Below are positions 42,966 through 55,270 of a stretch of DNA of 64,000 nucleotides, one piece after another. The position numbers and the translations under genes are program-made. This stretch comes from Yersinia mollaretii ATCC 43969 (GTDB taxonomy: Bacteria; Pseudomonadota; Gammaproteobacteria; Enterobacterales; Enterobacteriaceae). Numbering within the stretch: the stretch's first letter is position 1; each line of letters begins with the position of its first letter. The notes beneath the pieces are model-generated. The model made no database searches. It had not been told where the DNA came from and was given only the letters and a program-made list of their open reading frames with translations. The stretch is taken from positions 310,001 through 374,000 of the forward strand of contig NZ_CP054043.1 in the NCBI RefSeq assembly GCF_013282725.1, given 5' to 3'.

Positions 42966-44351
42966 TCACTCGGCACCACTCAACTGCGGATCGAATGCCG
43001 CCGCCGCGCGCGAACGGTGGGTTAAGCGGAAATAAATATAACCAATGAACATCATTCCGGCGAAAATCAGCGCCAACAGGGGGTTGTAATAGATCATTGC
43101 GACCAGACACACCACCGCCAAGGCCAGCGCCAGTGCCGGAGCAAATGGGTAGAGCGGCGCAGAGAAAGGGCGCACCAGACGCGGCTCGGTTTGTCTCAGC
43201 TTAAAGAGTGACAGCATGGAGATGATGTACATCACGATGGCACCAAATACCGACATGGTGACAATATTTGCCGTCAGTGGCATACCGCCAATCACGATAA
43301 ATGAGTCAGAGAAAATCGCCGTAATCCCCACTACGCCGCCAGCCAGAATCGCCAGATGCGGGGTGCGGAAACGCCGATTCACTTTTGCCAACGGCTTAGG
43401 CAGATACCCGGCGCGAGCCAGAGCAAAGATCTGGCGCGAATAGCCCATAATGATGCCGTGGAAGGAGGCAATCAGACCAAACAGCCCAAGCCACACCAGC
43501 ATGTGCAACCAGCCACTGTCACTGCCGACAATGATTTTCATGGCTTGCGGCAAGGGGTCATTGATATTGGAGAGTTTCGTCCAGTCGCCGACCCCGCCAG
43601 CAAAGACCATCACGCCGAGCGCCAGCACCACTAATGTCAGAATGCCGCCGATAAAAGCGCGCGGGATGGTGCGTTGCGGATCTTTGGCCTCTTCCGCCGC
43701 CATTGACGCGCCCTCAATCGCCAGAAAGAACCAGATAGCAAAGGGTATCGCGGCGAAAATCCCCGATAATGCGCCGATATTGAAGGTATCCGACCCCGAC
43801 CAGCCGCCTCGGACAAAGTTGCTGATCTCAAAGCCCGGTGCCACCACGCCCATAAAGACCAGCAGCTCAAAGATAGCCAGTATCGTGACTAATAACTCAA
43901 AGGTGGCGGCAATGCTGACACCCAGAATATTCAGCGACATAAATATCAGGTAAGCACCCACCGCCACCCATTTAGGATCAATGGCGGGGAATTGAACATT
44001 GATATAAGCCCCAATCGCCATCGCAATGGCCGGAGGGGCAAAGACGAATTCAATTAAGGTCGCGAGGCCGGCAATAAAACCGCCAGTGGGGCCAAAAGCG
44101 CGGTGCGCATAAGCAAAAGGGCCGCCCGCATGAGGAATCGAGGTGGTTAATTCGGTGAAGCTAAAAATAAATGCCGTGTACATCGCCGCCACGCCAAGTG
44201 CAGTAAACAGGAAGCCCAATGTCCCCGCCTGTGCCCAGCCGTAGCTCCAACCAAAATACTCGCCGGAGATCACCAACCCAACGGCAATCCCCCATAATTG
44301 AAAACTGCCCAAGGTGCGTTTTAATTCCGGTGCTTGTTTCGCCTGTGACAT
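42966..44351 (-). CDS. eat: Ethanolamine permease (APC family)
   Basis: A 461-residue polytopic permease with 12 helices. The N-terminal block GSFQLWGIAVGLVISGEYFG and the following YGWAQAG are hallmarks of the Eat family (ethanolamine permeases of the amino acid-polyamine-organocation superfamily). Other landmarks are ELTTSIPHAGGPFAYAHRAF and FLAIEGASMAAEEAKDPQRT. It imports ethanolamine and is the first gene of the eat-eutB-eutC set (the gap to eutB is 70 bases). Location: inner membrane. Confidence 0.9.
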   Translation of the reverse strand: MSQAKQAPELKRTLGSFQLWGIAVGLVISGEYFGWSYGWAQAGTLGFLFTALGVAAMYTAFIFSFTELTTSIPHAGGPFAYAHRAFGPTGGFIAGLATLIEFVFAPPAIAMAIGAYINVQFPAIDPKWVAVGAYLIFMSLNILGVSIAATFELLVTILAIFELLVFMGVVAPGFEISNFVRGGWSGSDTFNIGALSGIFAAIPFAIWFFLAIEGASMAAEEAKDPQRTIPRAFIGGILTLVVLALGVMVFAGGVGDWTKLSNINDPLPQAMKIIVGSDSGWLHMLVWLGLFGLIASFHGIIMGYSRQIFALARAGYLPKPLAKVNRRFRTPHLAILAGGVVGITAIFSDSFIVIGGMPLTANIVTMSVFGAIVMYIISMLSLFKLRQTEPRLVRPFSAPLYPFAPALALALAVVCLVAMIYYNPLLALIFAGMMFIGYIYFRLTHRSRAAAAFDPQLSGAE

Positions 44352-44563
44352 ACCTTATCCCCATCAAAGCCATTAAACGGTAATCGTGCGGTCTAGGGAT
44401 AAAGCAAAGTTTGTACCAAATAGGGGACGCCCGCGAATGGGCAGATATACCCTCACTTTTTATAATGGGAATGGGGCAATAATGGAGGGGCGAGGCACTG
44501 ATTGTGCGCATTTCTCGCACTTTTTAGCAGCAGATGCACAAAGATGCAGCAGGGTCAGACGGC

Positions 44564-44600
44564 CCTGATACATAGCGCTTTTCCGGCACTATGTATCAGG
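44564..44600. terminator. Perfect 12-base hairpin downstream of the RND pump gene
   Basis: CCTGATACATAG and CTATGTATCAGG are separated by 13 bases. It lies just beyond the stop of the minus-strand pump gene. No T-run follows, but the stem is perfect. Confidence 0.5.
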
Positions 44601-44614
44601 TCGTTGGTAGAGTT

Positions 44615-47600
44615 TTAGTGTTGTGGGCCTTCATCCGACGGCGACTTGCGAGATTTAGTCCACTCCCGTAGCCGCTGAACATGCAGGTAGAGCGCCGGAA
44701 TAAACAGAATCCCCACCGCCGTCGCCATCAACATGCCGCCAAACACGGTGATACCGATAATCTGGCGGCTCATCGCCCCGGCACCGCTGGCGAAAACCAG
44801 TGGCATCACGCCAAGAATAAATGAAATTGCCGTCATCATCACCGCACGGAAGCGCTGTTTGGCCCCATCCCGCGCGGCCTCGGCAATCGTGGCCCCCTCT
44901 TCGCGCCGCGCTTTGGAGAACTCGACAATTAAGATGGCATTCTTGGCCGCCAGCCCAATCAGCAGCACCAAGCCGATTTGCGCATAGACATCGTTGGCAA
45001 AGCCCATCGCTGATAGCCCTGCCACCGCCCCGCCCACCGCAAATACCACCGATAGAATCACCACTAGCGGAATGCTCCAGCTCTCATACTGGGCAACCAA
45101 AAACAGATACGCGAACACCAGCGCCGCCAGATAGATAAACACCACCTGCCCGCCCGTTTGCTGCTCCTGCCATGACATCCCACTCCAGCTATAGCTGTAG
45201 CCTTGCGGTAAATTCTGCGCCAATAGCGCCTCCATCGCCGTCATGGCCTGACCCGAACTGGCCCCGTCAGCCGCCGAACCACTCACCGCAACCGAAGGGA
45301 ACTGGTTGAAATGGCTGATAAAGGGGGCACCGACGGAGGGCGTTAGGGTGACTAGATTCGCCAGACTGACCAACGCCCCGTTGTCACTGCGCACATTCAG
45401 GCTATTGATCTGCGCCGTGCGCTGGCGAAAATCCATATCATTTTGTAATTGCACGCGGAACATGCGGTTATTCAGGGTGAAATCACCGGCATTCATCCCG
45501 CCGAGTGAGGTTTGCAGCGTCTGGAAGATGCGGCTGACCGGCACCTGTAGCAGTGCGGCGCGGTCACGATCAATGCTCAAATTGGTTTCGGGTACTGAGG
45601 CGCTGAAGGTGGTAAATACCCGGCTCAGTTTCGGATCTTGATTGGCGGCAAAAATAATCCCTTGGCTCACCTGAGCCAACTCCTGCGGTGATTGACCCAA
45701 GAGCGCCTGAATGCGCAGATCAAAACCAGACGCACTGCCCAGCCCCGCAATCGCCGGGGGGTTGACCGCCATAATCATCGCCGACGGAATCGCCGCTAGA
45801 TTGGCTTGAATGCTGGCGAGCACCCGATCAATATGTGGCCGCTGCCCCCAAGGTTTGAGCATCACAATGGCAAATCCGGCATTGGGAGCATTGTTGCCGC
45901 TGAGCAAACTGAAACCGGTGATTTTGATCACATCCTCGACGGCGTCATTGGCGGTCACTTGCTGGTACATCTGATCCATGACCGTCTGCGTCCGATTCAG
46001 GGAAGCCCCATCCGGCAGTTGTAAGCTGACAAAGAAGTAGCCCTGATCCTCCTCCGGCAGGAACGAGGTCGGCAAGCGGGTGTAGCCCCACCAGGTAGCG
46101 AATCCCACCAGCAACAGCGCGGCAATACTGAATACTGCGCGACTACTGATACGGCCCGTCAATGAGACATAGCCATCACGGGCGCGATCCAAGCCACGGT
46201 TGATGCCGCCAAAGACCCCCGTGGTCGCCAGTGTTCGCCGCTTCAACAGTACCGCACACAGTGCCGGGCTGAGGGTTAACGCATTGATACTGGACAAAAT
46301 CACCGCCGCCGAGAGGGTCACGGCAAACTGGCGATACAGCTCACCAATGATGCCCGGCAAAATGGCTATCGGCACGAATACCGCCATCAGCACCAGTGTG
46401 GTGGCAATAATCGGCCCAGCTATCTGGCCCATCGCCTGTTTGGTAGCTTCCGCAGGGGTCAGATTCGGATCATTCGACAATAAACGCTCGACGTTCTCCA
46501 CCACCACAATGGCATCATCCACCACGATGGTCAGGGCCAGAATGATGGCGAACAAGCTCAGGGTATTGGCTGAGTAACCAAAGACATAGAGCACGGCAAA
46601 GGTGCCGAGCAGAGAAACAGGAATGGTGAGCGCGACAATAAAGGTCGCCCGCAGACTTTGCAAAAACAGATAGACCACCGCCAGCACCACAATCAGGGTC
46701 AGGGTCAGTGACAGCGCGATCTCATGCAGGGTCGCGGTAACGGGCAGAGTGGAGTCATAGTTGATTTCATAGGTCAGGTCAGGCGGGAATGAGGCCGACA
46801 GCCGCGCCATCTCATCCCGCACTCCATTCGCCACATTGAGGGCATTGGCACCGGGTACCGGATAGACCACTAAAAAGGCGGATTCCGTCTGATTTTGTGC
46901 CGCGCTAACCTGATAGTTCTGCGCCCCCAACGCCACCCTCGCAACATCACCCAAACGAATCATACCGCCCTGAGGATTGCTGCGAATAATCACATTGGCG
47001 AACTGCTGCGGGTCAGTCAGCCGCCCCTGCCCGCTGATAGTCAGAGTCTGCTGTTGATCGGGCATCGACGGGGATGAACCAATCTGCCCCGCCGCCGCCT
47101 GCACATTCTGTTGTTGTAGTGCTGCGACAATATCTTGCACGCTGACATTCAGCGATTCCATGCGTTGCGGGTTCAACCAGACGCGCATACTGTAATCGCG
47201 CGCGCCAAACACCTGTACATCACCGACACCATTAATACGCGCAATCGCATCACGCAACTGAATGCTGGTGTAGTTGCTGACAAACAGGGCGTCATGGGTC
47301 TGTTTCGGCGAAAAGACACTGACTCCCAGCAGCAGGTTAGAGGCCCGCTTGCGCACCGAAATGCCGTTTTCATTCACTTCCGCCGGCAGTTGGGCGCTCA
47401 CCTGAGAGATGCGGTTTTGCACCTCAACCGCCGCCATATCGGGGTCGGTGCCACTGGCAAAGGTGATACTGAGCTGATAGCTGCCATTATTGGCGCTGGT
47501 CGACTCCATATAGAGCATATTGCTGACGCCATTGACCTGAGCCTCAAGTGGCGAGGCGACGGCTTGCGCCACATCACGGGCGCTAGCCCCCGGATAGACG

Positions 47601-47740
47601 GCACTGACTGAGACCACTGGCGGCGTGATGTCGGGGTATTGCTCCACCGGAATCACATGCAGTGACACCCAACCGACAATGGTGATCACCAGTGCGATAA
47701 CAATGGCAAACTTAGGGCGACGGATAAAGAAATGCAGCAT
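44615..47740 (-). CDS. RND multidrug efflux pump (HAE1 family, AcrB/MexF/OqxB-like)
   Basis: A 1041-residue inner-membrane transporter with the HAE1 layout: membrane helix 1 (residues about 10-28), a large periplasmic domain, helices 2-6, a second periplasmic domain and helices 8-12. Characteristic segments are [20 protein letters not shown] near residue 33, [20 protein letters not shown] near residue 404 (the proton-relay aspartates) and the second-half helix [15 protein letters not shown] near residue 928. It exports drugs or toxic compounds across the envelope using the proton gradient, with the adaptor encoded 12 bases upstream. No outer-membrane channel gene and no local regulator are adjacent, so it likely uses TolC. 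Confidence 0.92.
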   Translation of the reverse strand: MLHFFIRRPKFAIVIALVITIVGWVSLHVIPVEQYPDITPPVVSVSAVYPGASARDVAQAVASPLEAQVNGVSNMLYMESTSANNGSYQLSITFASGTDPDMAAVEVQNRISQVSAQLPAEVNENGISVRKRASNLLLGVSVFSPKQTHDALFVSNYTSIQLRDAIARINGVGDVQVFGARDYSMRVWLNPQRMESLNVSVQDIVAALQQQNVQAAAGQIGSSPSMPDQQQTLTISGQGRLTDPQQFANVIIRSNPQGGMIRLGDVARVALGAQNYQVSAAQNQTESAFLVVYPVPGANALNVANGVRDEMARLSASFPPDLTYEINYDSTLPVTATLHEIALSLTLTLIVVLAVVYLFLQSLRATFIVALTIPVSLLGTFAVLYVFGYSANTLSLFAIILALTIVVDDAIVVVENVERLLSNDPNLTPAEATKQAMGQIAGPIIATTLVLMAVFVPIAILPGIIGELYRQFAVTLSAAVILSSINALTLSPALCAVLLKRRTLATTGVFGGINRGLDRARDGYVSLTGRISSRAVFSIAALLLVGFATWWGYTRLPTSFLPEEDQGYFFVSLQLPDGASLNRTQTVMDQMYQQVTANDAVEDVIKITGFSLLSGNNAPNAGFAIVMLKPWGQRPHIDRVLASIQANLAAIPSAMIMAVNPPAIAGLGSASGFDLRIQALLGQSPQELAQVSQGIIFAANQDPKLSRVFTTFSASVPETNLSIDRDRAALLQVPVSRIFQTLQTSLGGMNAGDFTLNNRMFRVQLQNDMDFRQRTAQINSLNVRSDNGALVSLANLVTLTPSVGAPFISHFNQFPSVAVSGSAADGASSGQAMTAMEALLAQNLPQGYSYSWSGMSWQEQQTGGQVVFIYLAALVFAYLFLVAQYESWSIPLVVILSVVFAVGGAVAGLSAMGFANDVYAQIGLVLLIGLAAKNAILIVEFSKARREEGATIAEAARDGAKQRFRAVMMTAISFILGVMPLVFASGAGAMSRQIIGITVFGGMLMATAVGILFIPALYLHVQRLREWTKSRKSPSDEGPQH

Positions 47741-47752
47741 CTGGCCTTCCCC

Positions 47753-48943
47753 TTAATTCGCGGTCAGCGGCGTAGCCACTGTGGCATTAACCGTCATACC
47801 GGGGCGCACATGTTGCAGCCCCGCCACAATCACCCGCTCGCCCACTTTCAGACCCGTCTTCACGGCATATTGTTGTTCAAACTGCTCGCCGAGGGTCACG
47901 GGCCGCACCTCAACCTGATCCTTCTCCGTCACCACCAACACAAAATGGCCCTGCTTATTCTGCTGTAATGCAGCAATGGGGATCGCCATCACCGATTTGG
48001 CGGTTTCTGCCGCCAGCGACACATTCACCACCCCACCGGGCAGCAGCAGATGCCGTGGATTGGCAAAGCGGGTGCGGATGGTCACGGTGCCGGTCTGCTT
48101 ATCGATTTGGTTATCGACGGATTCAAACACGCCACTCTCTGGGTACTGCTTACCATTCGCCAGTTGAATGCGGGGAGTGAAATGACCAAACGCCAGTGCG
48201 GTGTTGTCAGCGGGCGTTCCTGCCGCAGAGAGCTGATAGGTCGCGGTGATGTAGTCTCGTTCATTGACGGCGATCGCCACGCGAATCGGGTCAAGCTGGA
48301 CAATACTGACCAAGGTGCCGCTGGCGGGGTTAATCAGGCTGCCGACATTAAAGCGACTGTGACCAATTTGGCCGCTGATCGGGGCGGTGATTTGGGTGAA
48401 ACTGAGCTGTAACTGCTGAATCTGTAAGTTGGCCTGCGCCTGTGCCACGGCGGCGCGGCTGATATCCCGCTGCGCCTGCGCTTCATCGACCTCCGCCTGA
48501 CTGACCGAGCGATTATTCCCTAACCGCTGCAAACGGGTAAGATTCACTTGTGCATGATTGGCGCTGGCGGTCGCGCTATCAAGCTGCGCCTGCGCCTGCG
48601 TGACGGACGCCTGATGCAGCGCGGGATCAATCTCATACAGCAGATCCCCCTGCTTAACCATCTGCCCCTCGGTAAAGAGTCGGCGGGCAATAAAACCTTC
48701 GGTGCGCGTCGTCACATCCACCGCTTGAATGGCTTCCACGCGTCCCAGATATTGCAGCGCTGTGTCTGGCGTGGCCGAAGTCACCAGTGCCACAGTCACC
48801 GCAGGCAGCGGCGCGTCGGCGGCCGTCGCGCCAAAGCTCAAAAATAGCGCCATGATCGCGGGGGTCACCGCGCGTTGCCGAGTAAGCCGGATTTGCTGCA
48901 CGTCAGCCATTATCCTGTGACAAATCAATTTCAGTGTGGGCAT
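47753..48943 (-). CDS. RND efflux periplasmic adaptor (membrane fusion protein)
   Basis: A 396-residue periplasmic protein. A hydrophobic segment (residues about 29-42, FLSFGATAADAP) is the export signal; no lipobox is present. It shows the lipoyl/beta-barrel blocks LQYLGRVEAIQAVDVTTRTEG and GQMVKQGDLLYEIDPA, a coiled-coil hairpin (YEIDPALHQASVTQAQAQLD onward), and the barrel segment LSFTQITAPISGQIGHSRFNVGSL. It connects the RND pump to an outer-membrane channel. The first 11 residues before MADVQQ may be an upstream extension: ATG 48910 is an alternative start. First gene of a two-gene operon divergent from the GGDEF-EAL gene. Confidence 0.9.
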   Translation of the reverse strand: MPTLKLICHRIMADVQQIRLTRQRAVTPAIMALFLSFGATAADAPLPAVTVALVTSATPDTALQYLGRVEAIQAVDVTTRTEGFIARRLFTEGQMVKQGDLLYEIDPALHQASVTQAQAQLDSATASANHAQVNLTRLQRLGNNRSVSQAEVDEAQAQRDISRAAVAQAQANLQIQQLQLSFTQITAPISGQIGHSRFNVGSLINPASGTLVSIVQLDPIRVAIAVNERDYITATYQLSAAGTPADNTALAFGHFTPRIQLANGKQYPESGVFESVDNQIDKQTGTVTIRTRFANPRHLLLPGGVVNVSLAAETAKSVMAIPIAALQQNKQGHFVLVVTEKDQVEVRPVTLGEQFEQQYAVKTGLKVGERVIVAGLQHVRPGMTVNATVATPLTAN

Positions 48944-49339
48944 GGTGGTCTATTCCTTACTCTCGGCAGGATAACGGGGTTCGGTGCGGCTGCAATAATG
49001 CGTCGTGGGATTAATCATATTCTGATGTGACTTTAGCGTCTTACGACAAAAATTCCTATCACGGCCTGATGAATATTCCGCCATTTCGCGCCGCCCGCGA
49101 AATAAATACATCACACATCCAAATTATCGGAGGCGTAGGGCTATAGGCTTTTTCTGAATTGTGCTCTTTTTGCTGAAAAAAACAGCATACGGACATCAAA
49201 TTATTCTAAGCTCAAATTATAAGTGCACGGAATTATGCTAGCTTGTATTGCCTCAGAGTCATCGCTTCCTGCTGATTAAACAAATATTTATATCAACTAA
49301 AGATCAGCCCGAACTTCGTCAGTGCTAAGGGAATTCACC
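48944..49339. other. Divergent promoter region
   Basis: About 400 bases between the efflux operon and the cyclic-di-GMP gene. It should contain both promoters. A short hairpin TTGCTG/CAGCA lies near 49168-49187. No regulator gene or operator for an efflux repressor was identified. Confidence 0.4.
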
Positions 49340-51901
49340 ATGACCGACTCCAAGAAGCCGGAAACACGGGCAAAAGGGGATAATGTTTTCTTCGCGAAAC
49401 AGACTTTACAGGCCATGGCCTTGTTAGTCGGGGCGACCATTATTATTGCTGCCATCGGCATTATTTACATCGCCTCGCAATTAAATGAGCAAGCGCAATC
49501 CCAAAGCCGATTTCTGGTCGAGAAAGCCTGGCAAATGCGTCAGGACGCGATAAAAGTTCGCATAAAAGATAATGCATTTTGGGGTGATGCTTATGAGCAT
49601 CTGCATGTCAAAGTGGACCCTGATTGGGCTTATGTCAGCCAAAATCTGGGGCCATCTCTCTATAACGATTTTCGTTATGAGGGCGTCTTTGTGGTGGATG
49701 GGCAGGGAAAGACCCGCTACTCCGTCATCAAAGGGCGTCTGGCAAATACCGCCCTACCGGATTGGCTTGATGCCGATATTACACCGCTCATTGATGCCGC
49801 CCGTCAGCGGGCTGAAGAGCAATTTATTGCCACAGAAACCATTGAAGTGGCAGGGCAACCCGCTCTGGTGGCCGTCGCCGCATTAACCACAGGCAATGAT
49901 CCGCGTATTAAATCCATCCCCGGCGCGCCTTCCGTTTTGGTTTTTATCGACCTGCTGACACAAGCCGAGCTGAATGCGTTAGGTGAAGATTACGGCATCC
50001 ATCAACTGCGCATTCCACGCAGCAAAGAGGATGCCGCCGCCAGCCCGTCAGTGCGGTTATCCTCCAATGATAACAGCATGTTAGCGTTGCATTGGAATCA
50101 AAATATGCCGGGGGCGCAGTTGCTCAATATCTTGCTCCCGCTGCTGGCGCTGGTGGCGCTGATCCTTGGGCTGTCCGGCTGGTTGGTTCTCCGACGCGCC
50201 ATGTCCGAGGCGCAGATTGCCGATGAAAACAGAACCGCCTTGATCGCCAGTGAAGAGCGTTTTCGTCATGTCGCCGAAGCCGCCACCGACTGGTTATGGG
50301 AGACCGATGCCAATCTGCGCATCACCTATTTGTCGCAGCGATTCTTAACCATTACCGGATTAAGTGTGGAGCATTGGCTGGGGCGTAATCTGGATTCGCT
50401 GCTTAATTGCGACATTATGCCGCTGCGCGCTTGGCTGCAACACACCCATCTCACCGAGTCGCGTAATGAGCTGCAATGCACCTATTTTTCTGCGCAAGGT
50501 GAGAAGCGCATCTGCCGGATCTATGCCAAACCCATCATCAAGAATGATGAAACGATAGGATTCCGTGGCACCGCCTCAGATATCACCCGAGAAATAGAAG
50601 CGCAGGAACGTATTCAGCATCTCTCGCTGCATGACGCGCTGACGGGGTTGCCTAACCGCCTGCGAATGAAGGAGTTTCTGGAGAGTAAGCTGCGAAATCT
50701 GGCTGCGGCACCGCATCCGCTGGTGATTCTCAATGTTGACTTAGATAAATTTAAGCCAGTTAATGACACCTTCGGCCATGTGGCGGGCGATATGGTGTTG
50801 CATCAAGTCTCTGAGCGGCTCAGAAGCTGCTTGCGCGATCAAGATTTGGTCGCTCGCCAAGGGGGCGATGAGTTCATTCTGATTATTACCGGCCTTTCAT
50901 CAATCAAAGAGATCGAGCAGCTCTGCGCCCGCGTGATAGCCCGCATCGAAAGCCCCTACGTCATCAATGGTCAGGATATTTATATTGGGGCCAGCATCGG
51001 CATTGCGCTAGCACCACAGGACTCCATGCAAGCCGAGGAGCTATTGCGGTTTGCCGATATTGCCATGTACGAAGCCAAAAACAGTGGCCGCAACCGCTGG
51101 AGTTTCTACTCCAGTGAGATGAATGATCGCCTGATGCAGCGCAGCGAACTGGAGCGTTTTTTACGTCAGGCCGTCAAACACAACGAATTCAGCCTCTATT
51201 ACCAACCGCGTTACCGCATCGAAGGCACCCAACTGACTGGAGCCGAAGCTTTGGTGCGCTGGAATCACCCGGTGCTAGGGCTGCTGATGCCGGATCAATT
51301 TATCGCGCTGGCGGAAGAGACCGGGCTTATCACCTCCATCAGCGACTGGACCATGTTGCAGGCGTGTCAGGATGCCTCCACATGGCACTCATCACTGATT
51401 GTTTCGGTCAATATTTCTGCCATTGAATTCAGAAGCCAGCGCCTGATCGAGCGGGTGCGACAAGTGCTGCTGCTGACCGGACTCCCCAGCCATCGGCTGG
51501 AGCTGGAGATCACCGAGCGCATTATGATTGAAGATGCCGACGGGGCATTTAAGACCATGACCGCCCTTAAAGCCCTTGGCGTGCGCCTATCAATGGATGA
51601 TTTTGGCACCGGTTACTCATCACTTAATTATCTGCGCCGCTTCCCGTTTGATGGGCTGAAAATTGATAAAAGCTTTATTGATGAGCTGGCGGAATCCCAC
51701 GAGGGGCAGTCGATTGTCGAGGGCATCATTAATCTGGGCCATGCGCTCTCGATGACGGTGACGGCAGAAGGGGTCGAAACCGAGACACAATTGGGCTACT
51801 TGCAGACGCTGATGTGCGATGAAGTACAGGGTTATTTATTGGGCAAGCCAATGAAACTTTATGATTTATCCGTGCTTATTCGTAATGCGCACTACGACTA
51901 G
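49340..51901 (+). CDS. CHASE4-PAS-GGDEF-EAL cyclic-di-GMP enzyme
   Basis: An 853-residue inner-membrane protein from ATG 49340 (AAGGG about nine bases upstream). Membrane segments at residues about 23-46 and 258-283 bracket a periplasmic sensor with CHASE4-like sequence (WQMRQDAIKVRIKDNAFWGD). A PAS domain (RFRHVAEAATDWLWETD) follows, then a GGDEF domain with an intact RQGGDEF site near residue 507 and an RDQD inhibitory I-site five residues before it, then an EAL domain (GAEALVRWNHP near 632, ITERIM, DDFGTGYSSL, KIDKSFI, AEGVET). Both diguanylate cyclase and phosphodiesterase signatures look complete. It would tune motility versus attachment in response to a periplasmic signal. The I-site suggests product inhibition. 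Confidence 0.92.
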   Translation: MTDSKKPETRAKGDNVFFAKQTLQAMALLVGATIIIAAIGIIYIASQLNEQAQSQSRFLVEKAWQMRQDAIKVRIKDNAFWGDAYEHLHVKVDPDWAYVSQNLGPSLYNDFRYEGVFVVDGQGKTRYSVIKGRLANTALPDWLDADITPLIDAARQRAEEQFIATETIEVAGQPALVAVAALTTGNDPRIKSIPGAPSVLVFIDLLTQAELNALGEDYGIHQLRIPRSKEDAAASPSVRLSSNDNSMLALHWNQNMPGAQLLNILLPLLALVALILGLSGWLVLRRAMSEAQIADENRTALIASEERFRHVAEAATDWLWETDANLRITYLSQRFLTITGLSVEHWLGRNLDSLLNCDIMPLRAWLQHTHLTESRNELQCTYFSAQGEKRICRIYAKPIIKNDETIGFRGTASDITREIEAQERIQHLSLHDALTGLPNRLRMKEFLESKLRNLAAAPHPLVILNVDLDKFKPVNDTFGHVAGDMVLHQVSERLRSCLRDQDLVARQGGDEFILIITGLSSIKEIEQLCARVIARIESPYVINGQDIYIGASIGIALAPQDSMQAEELLRFADIAMYEAKNSGRNRWSFYSSEMNDRLMQRSELERFLRQAVKHNEFSLYYQPRYRIEGTQLTGAEALVRWNHPVLGLLMPDQFIALAEETGLITSISDWTMLQACQDASTWHSSLIVSVNISAIEFRSQRLIERVRQVLLLTGLPSHRLELEITERIMIEDADGAFKTMTALKALGVRLSMDDFGTGYSSLNYLRRFPFDGLKIDKSFIDELAESHEGQSIVEGIINLGHALSMTVTAEGVETETQLGYLQTLMCDEVQGYLLGKPMKLYDLSVLIRNAHYD

Positions 51902-51907
51902 CCGCCG

Positions 51908-51942
51908 TTCAGCCTCGGAGCCAATGGCCTGTCGAGGCTGAA
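51908..51942. terminator. Bidirectional terminator between the GGDEF-EAL and lipoprotein genes
   Basis: TTCAGCCTCG and CGAGGCTGAA form a perfect ten-base stem with a 15-base loop, placed between convergent genes. Confidence 0.65.
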
Positions 51943-51956
51943 AGGTCGCGCTATTG

Positions 51957-52640
51957 TTAAGGAGTGGGTTGGCTTTTGGCTTTGAAATTAATAATGTCGT
52001 AAACCAAGGTATCCACCGTGCTCTTCACCTCTTCCGCTGTTATCGGCGCGCCACTGTTGCTGACTTCTTTGCCGTAGGCTTTACGCACCACCACAATCAC
52101 CGGCTTCCCGGTATTGGAGTCGATCACCTGCACTTCGAGATAGAGGGCCGTATTTTGCGCGCGATTCCCACTGGCAGCCATAGTGCCAGCAATCACCGCA
52201 CCTATCGGGATCATCTCATACACTTCCAGATCTTTATCTTCGGCAGAGACGGCAGTAATGGCCGCGCGCACAATCAAGGTATTGCGTCTCTTCGGTGAAT
52301 TCACTAAAGGTAATTGATGGCTGACCGCCTCTTTCAATCTCTTATTCGCGTAAGCCAATATTTGATCCAAGGTTTTTTGGCTCACCCTCGACGTTGGCGT
52401 CGGGGCAGGGAAATAGATCATCGGCGTATAATAAGCGCCAGTATATTTAGCCGCATTAAAATCAGGTGAAATCCAGCGCAAGACTTTCTGACCACTGGCG
52501 GATTCCGTTTCTTGTAACTTGCTGTAATCGCCAAGAAAACCGGAGAATTGTGCGCTGGTTGTCACTTTTGAGGCGCAGCCTGCCATGAATATCCCAACGA
52601 CGAGCAGCGCCGCTATCTTATAACTCTTCTGAATGGCCAT
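51957..52640 (-). CDS. DUF3313-type lipoprotein
   Basis: A 227-residue lipoprotein. The signal peptide and lipobox FMAGC put Cys at residue about 22. The rest matches the pattern of DUF3313-family outer-membrane or periplasmic lipoproteins (GFLGDYSKLQE; LRWISPDFNAAKYTGAYYTPMIYFP; AGTMAASGNRAQNTALYLEVQVIDSNTGKPV). The molecular role of this family is unknown. ATG 52640 is preceded by GGAAAA. Convergent to the GGDEF-EAL gene. Retention or outer-membrane sorting cannot be told; residues after Cys are ASK, which does not favour inner-membrane retention. Confidence 0.75.
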   Translation of the reverse strand: MAIQKSYKIAALLVVGIFMAGCASKVTTSAQFSGFLGDYSKLQETESASGQKVLRWISPDFNAAKYTGAYYTPMIYFPAPTPTSRVSQKTLDQILAYANKRLKEAVSHQLPLVNSPKRRNTLIVRAAITAVSAEDKDLEVYEMIPIGAVIAGTMAASGNRAQNTALYLEVQVIDSNTGKPVIVVVRKAYGKEVSNSGAPITAEEVKSTVDTLVYDIINFKAKSQPTP

Positions 52641-52797
52641 TGTATTTTCCTATCCATTTATTAGGTGACTAATTTCTGTGTCATTAAGAAACCGGGAGGT
52701 AGAAAAAGACCGGAAAAGCAAATAATGAGAATGCTCACCATTTAAAGAGTAAACCATGACAAAACATTTGCTGAATATAAAATGAGCAAGGAAGGAT

Positions 52798-55107
<2,310 letters not shown>

Positions 55108-55148
55108 AAAAGCTCCTTAACATTGTTGCTAGCACTCTGCTTTGTCGC

Positions 55149-55226
55149 TCGGAGATTGCGGGGCGACTGCACCGATGGGCACTCCGACGGCTCACGCCGT
55201 TACGACCCATCCGGCACATTTCCCCG
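55149..55226. repeat. 78-nt palindromic repeat, copy 1 (hypE-hypF gap)
   Basis: Runs from TCGGAG through GGGGCGACTGCACCGATGGG to CACATTTCCCCG. The arms GGGG...CGATGGG and CCCAT...CCCC mirror each other, and the inner GACGGC/GCCGTT adds a central hairpin. Nearly identical to 56334-56412, in the same orientation. Confidence 0.8.
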
Positions 55227-55270
55227 ATTATCAACTTGTTAATCGTCTGCAGCTTCAAGGACGCAGGGGA

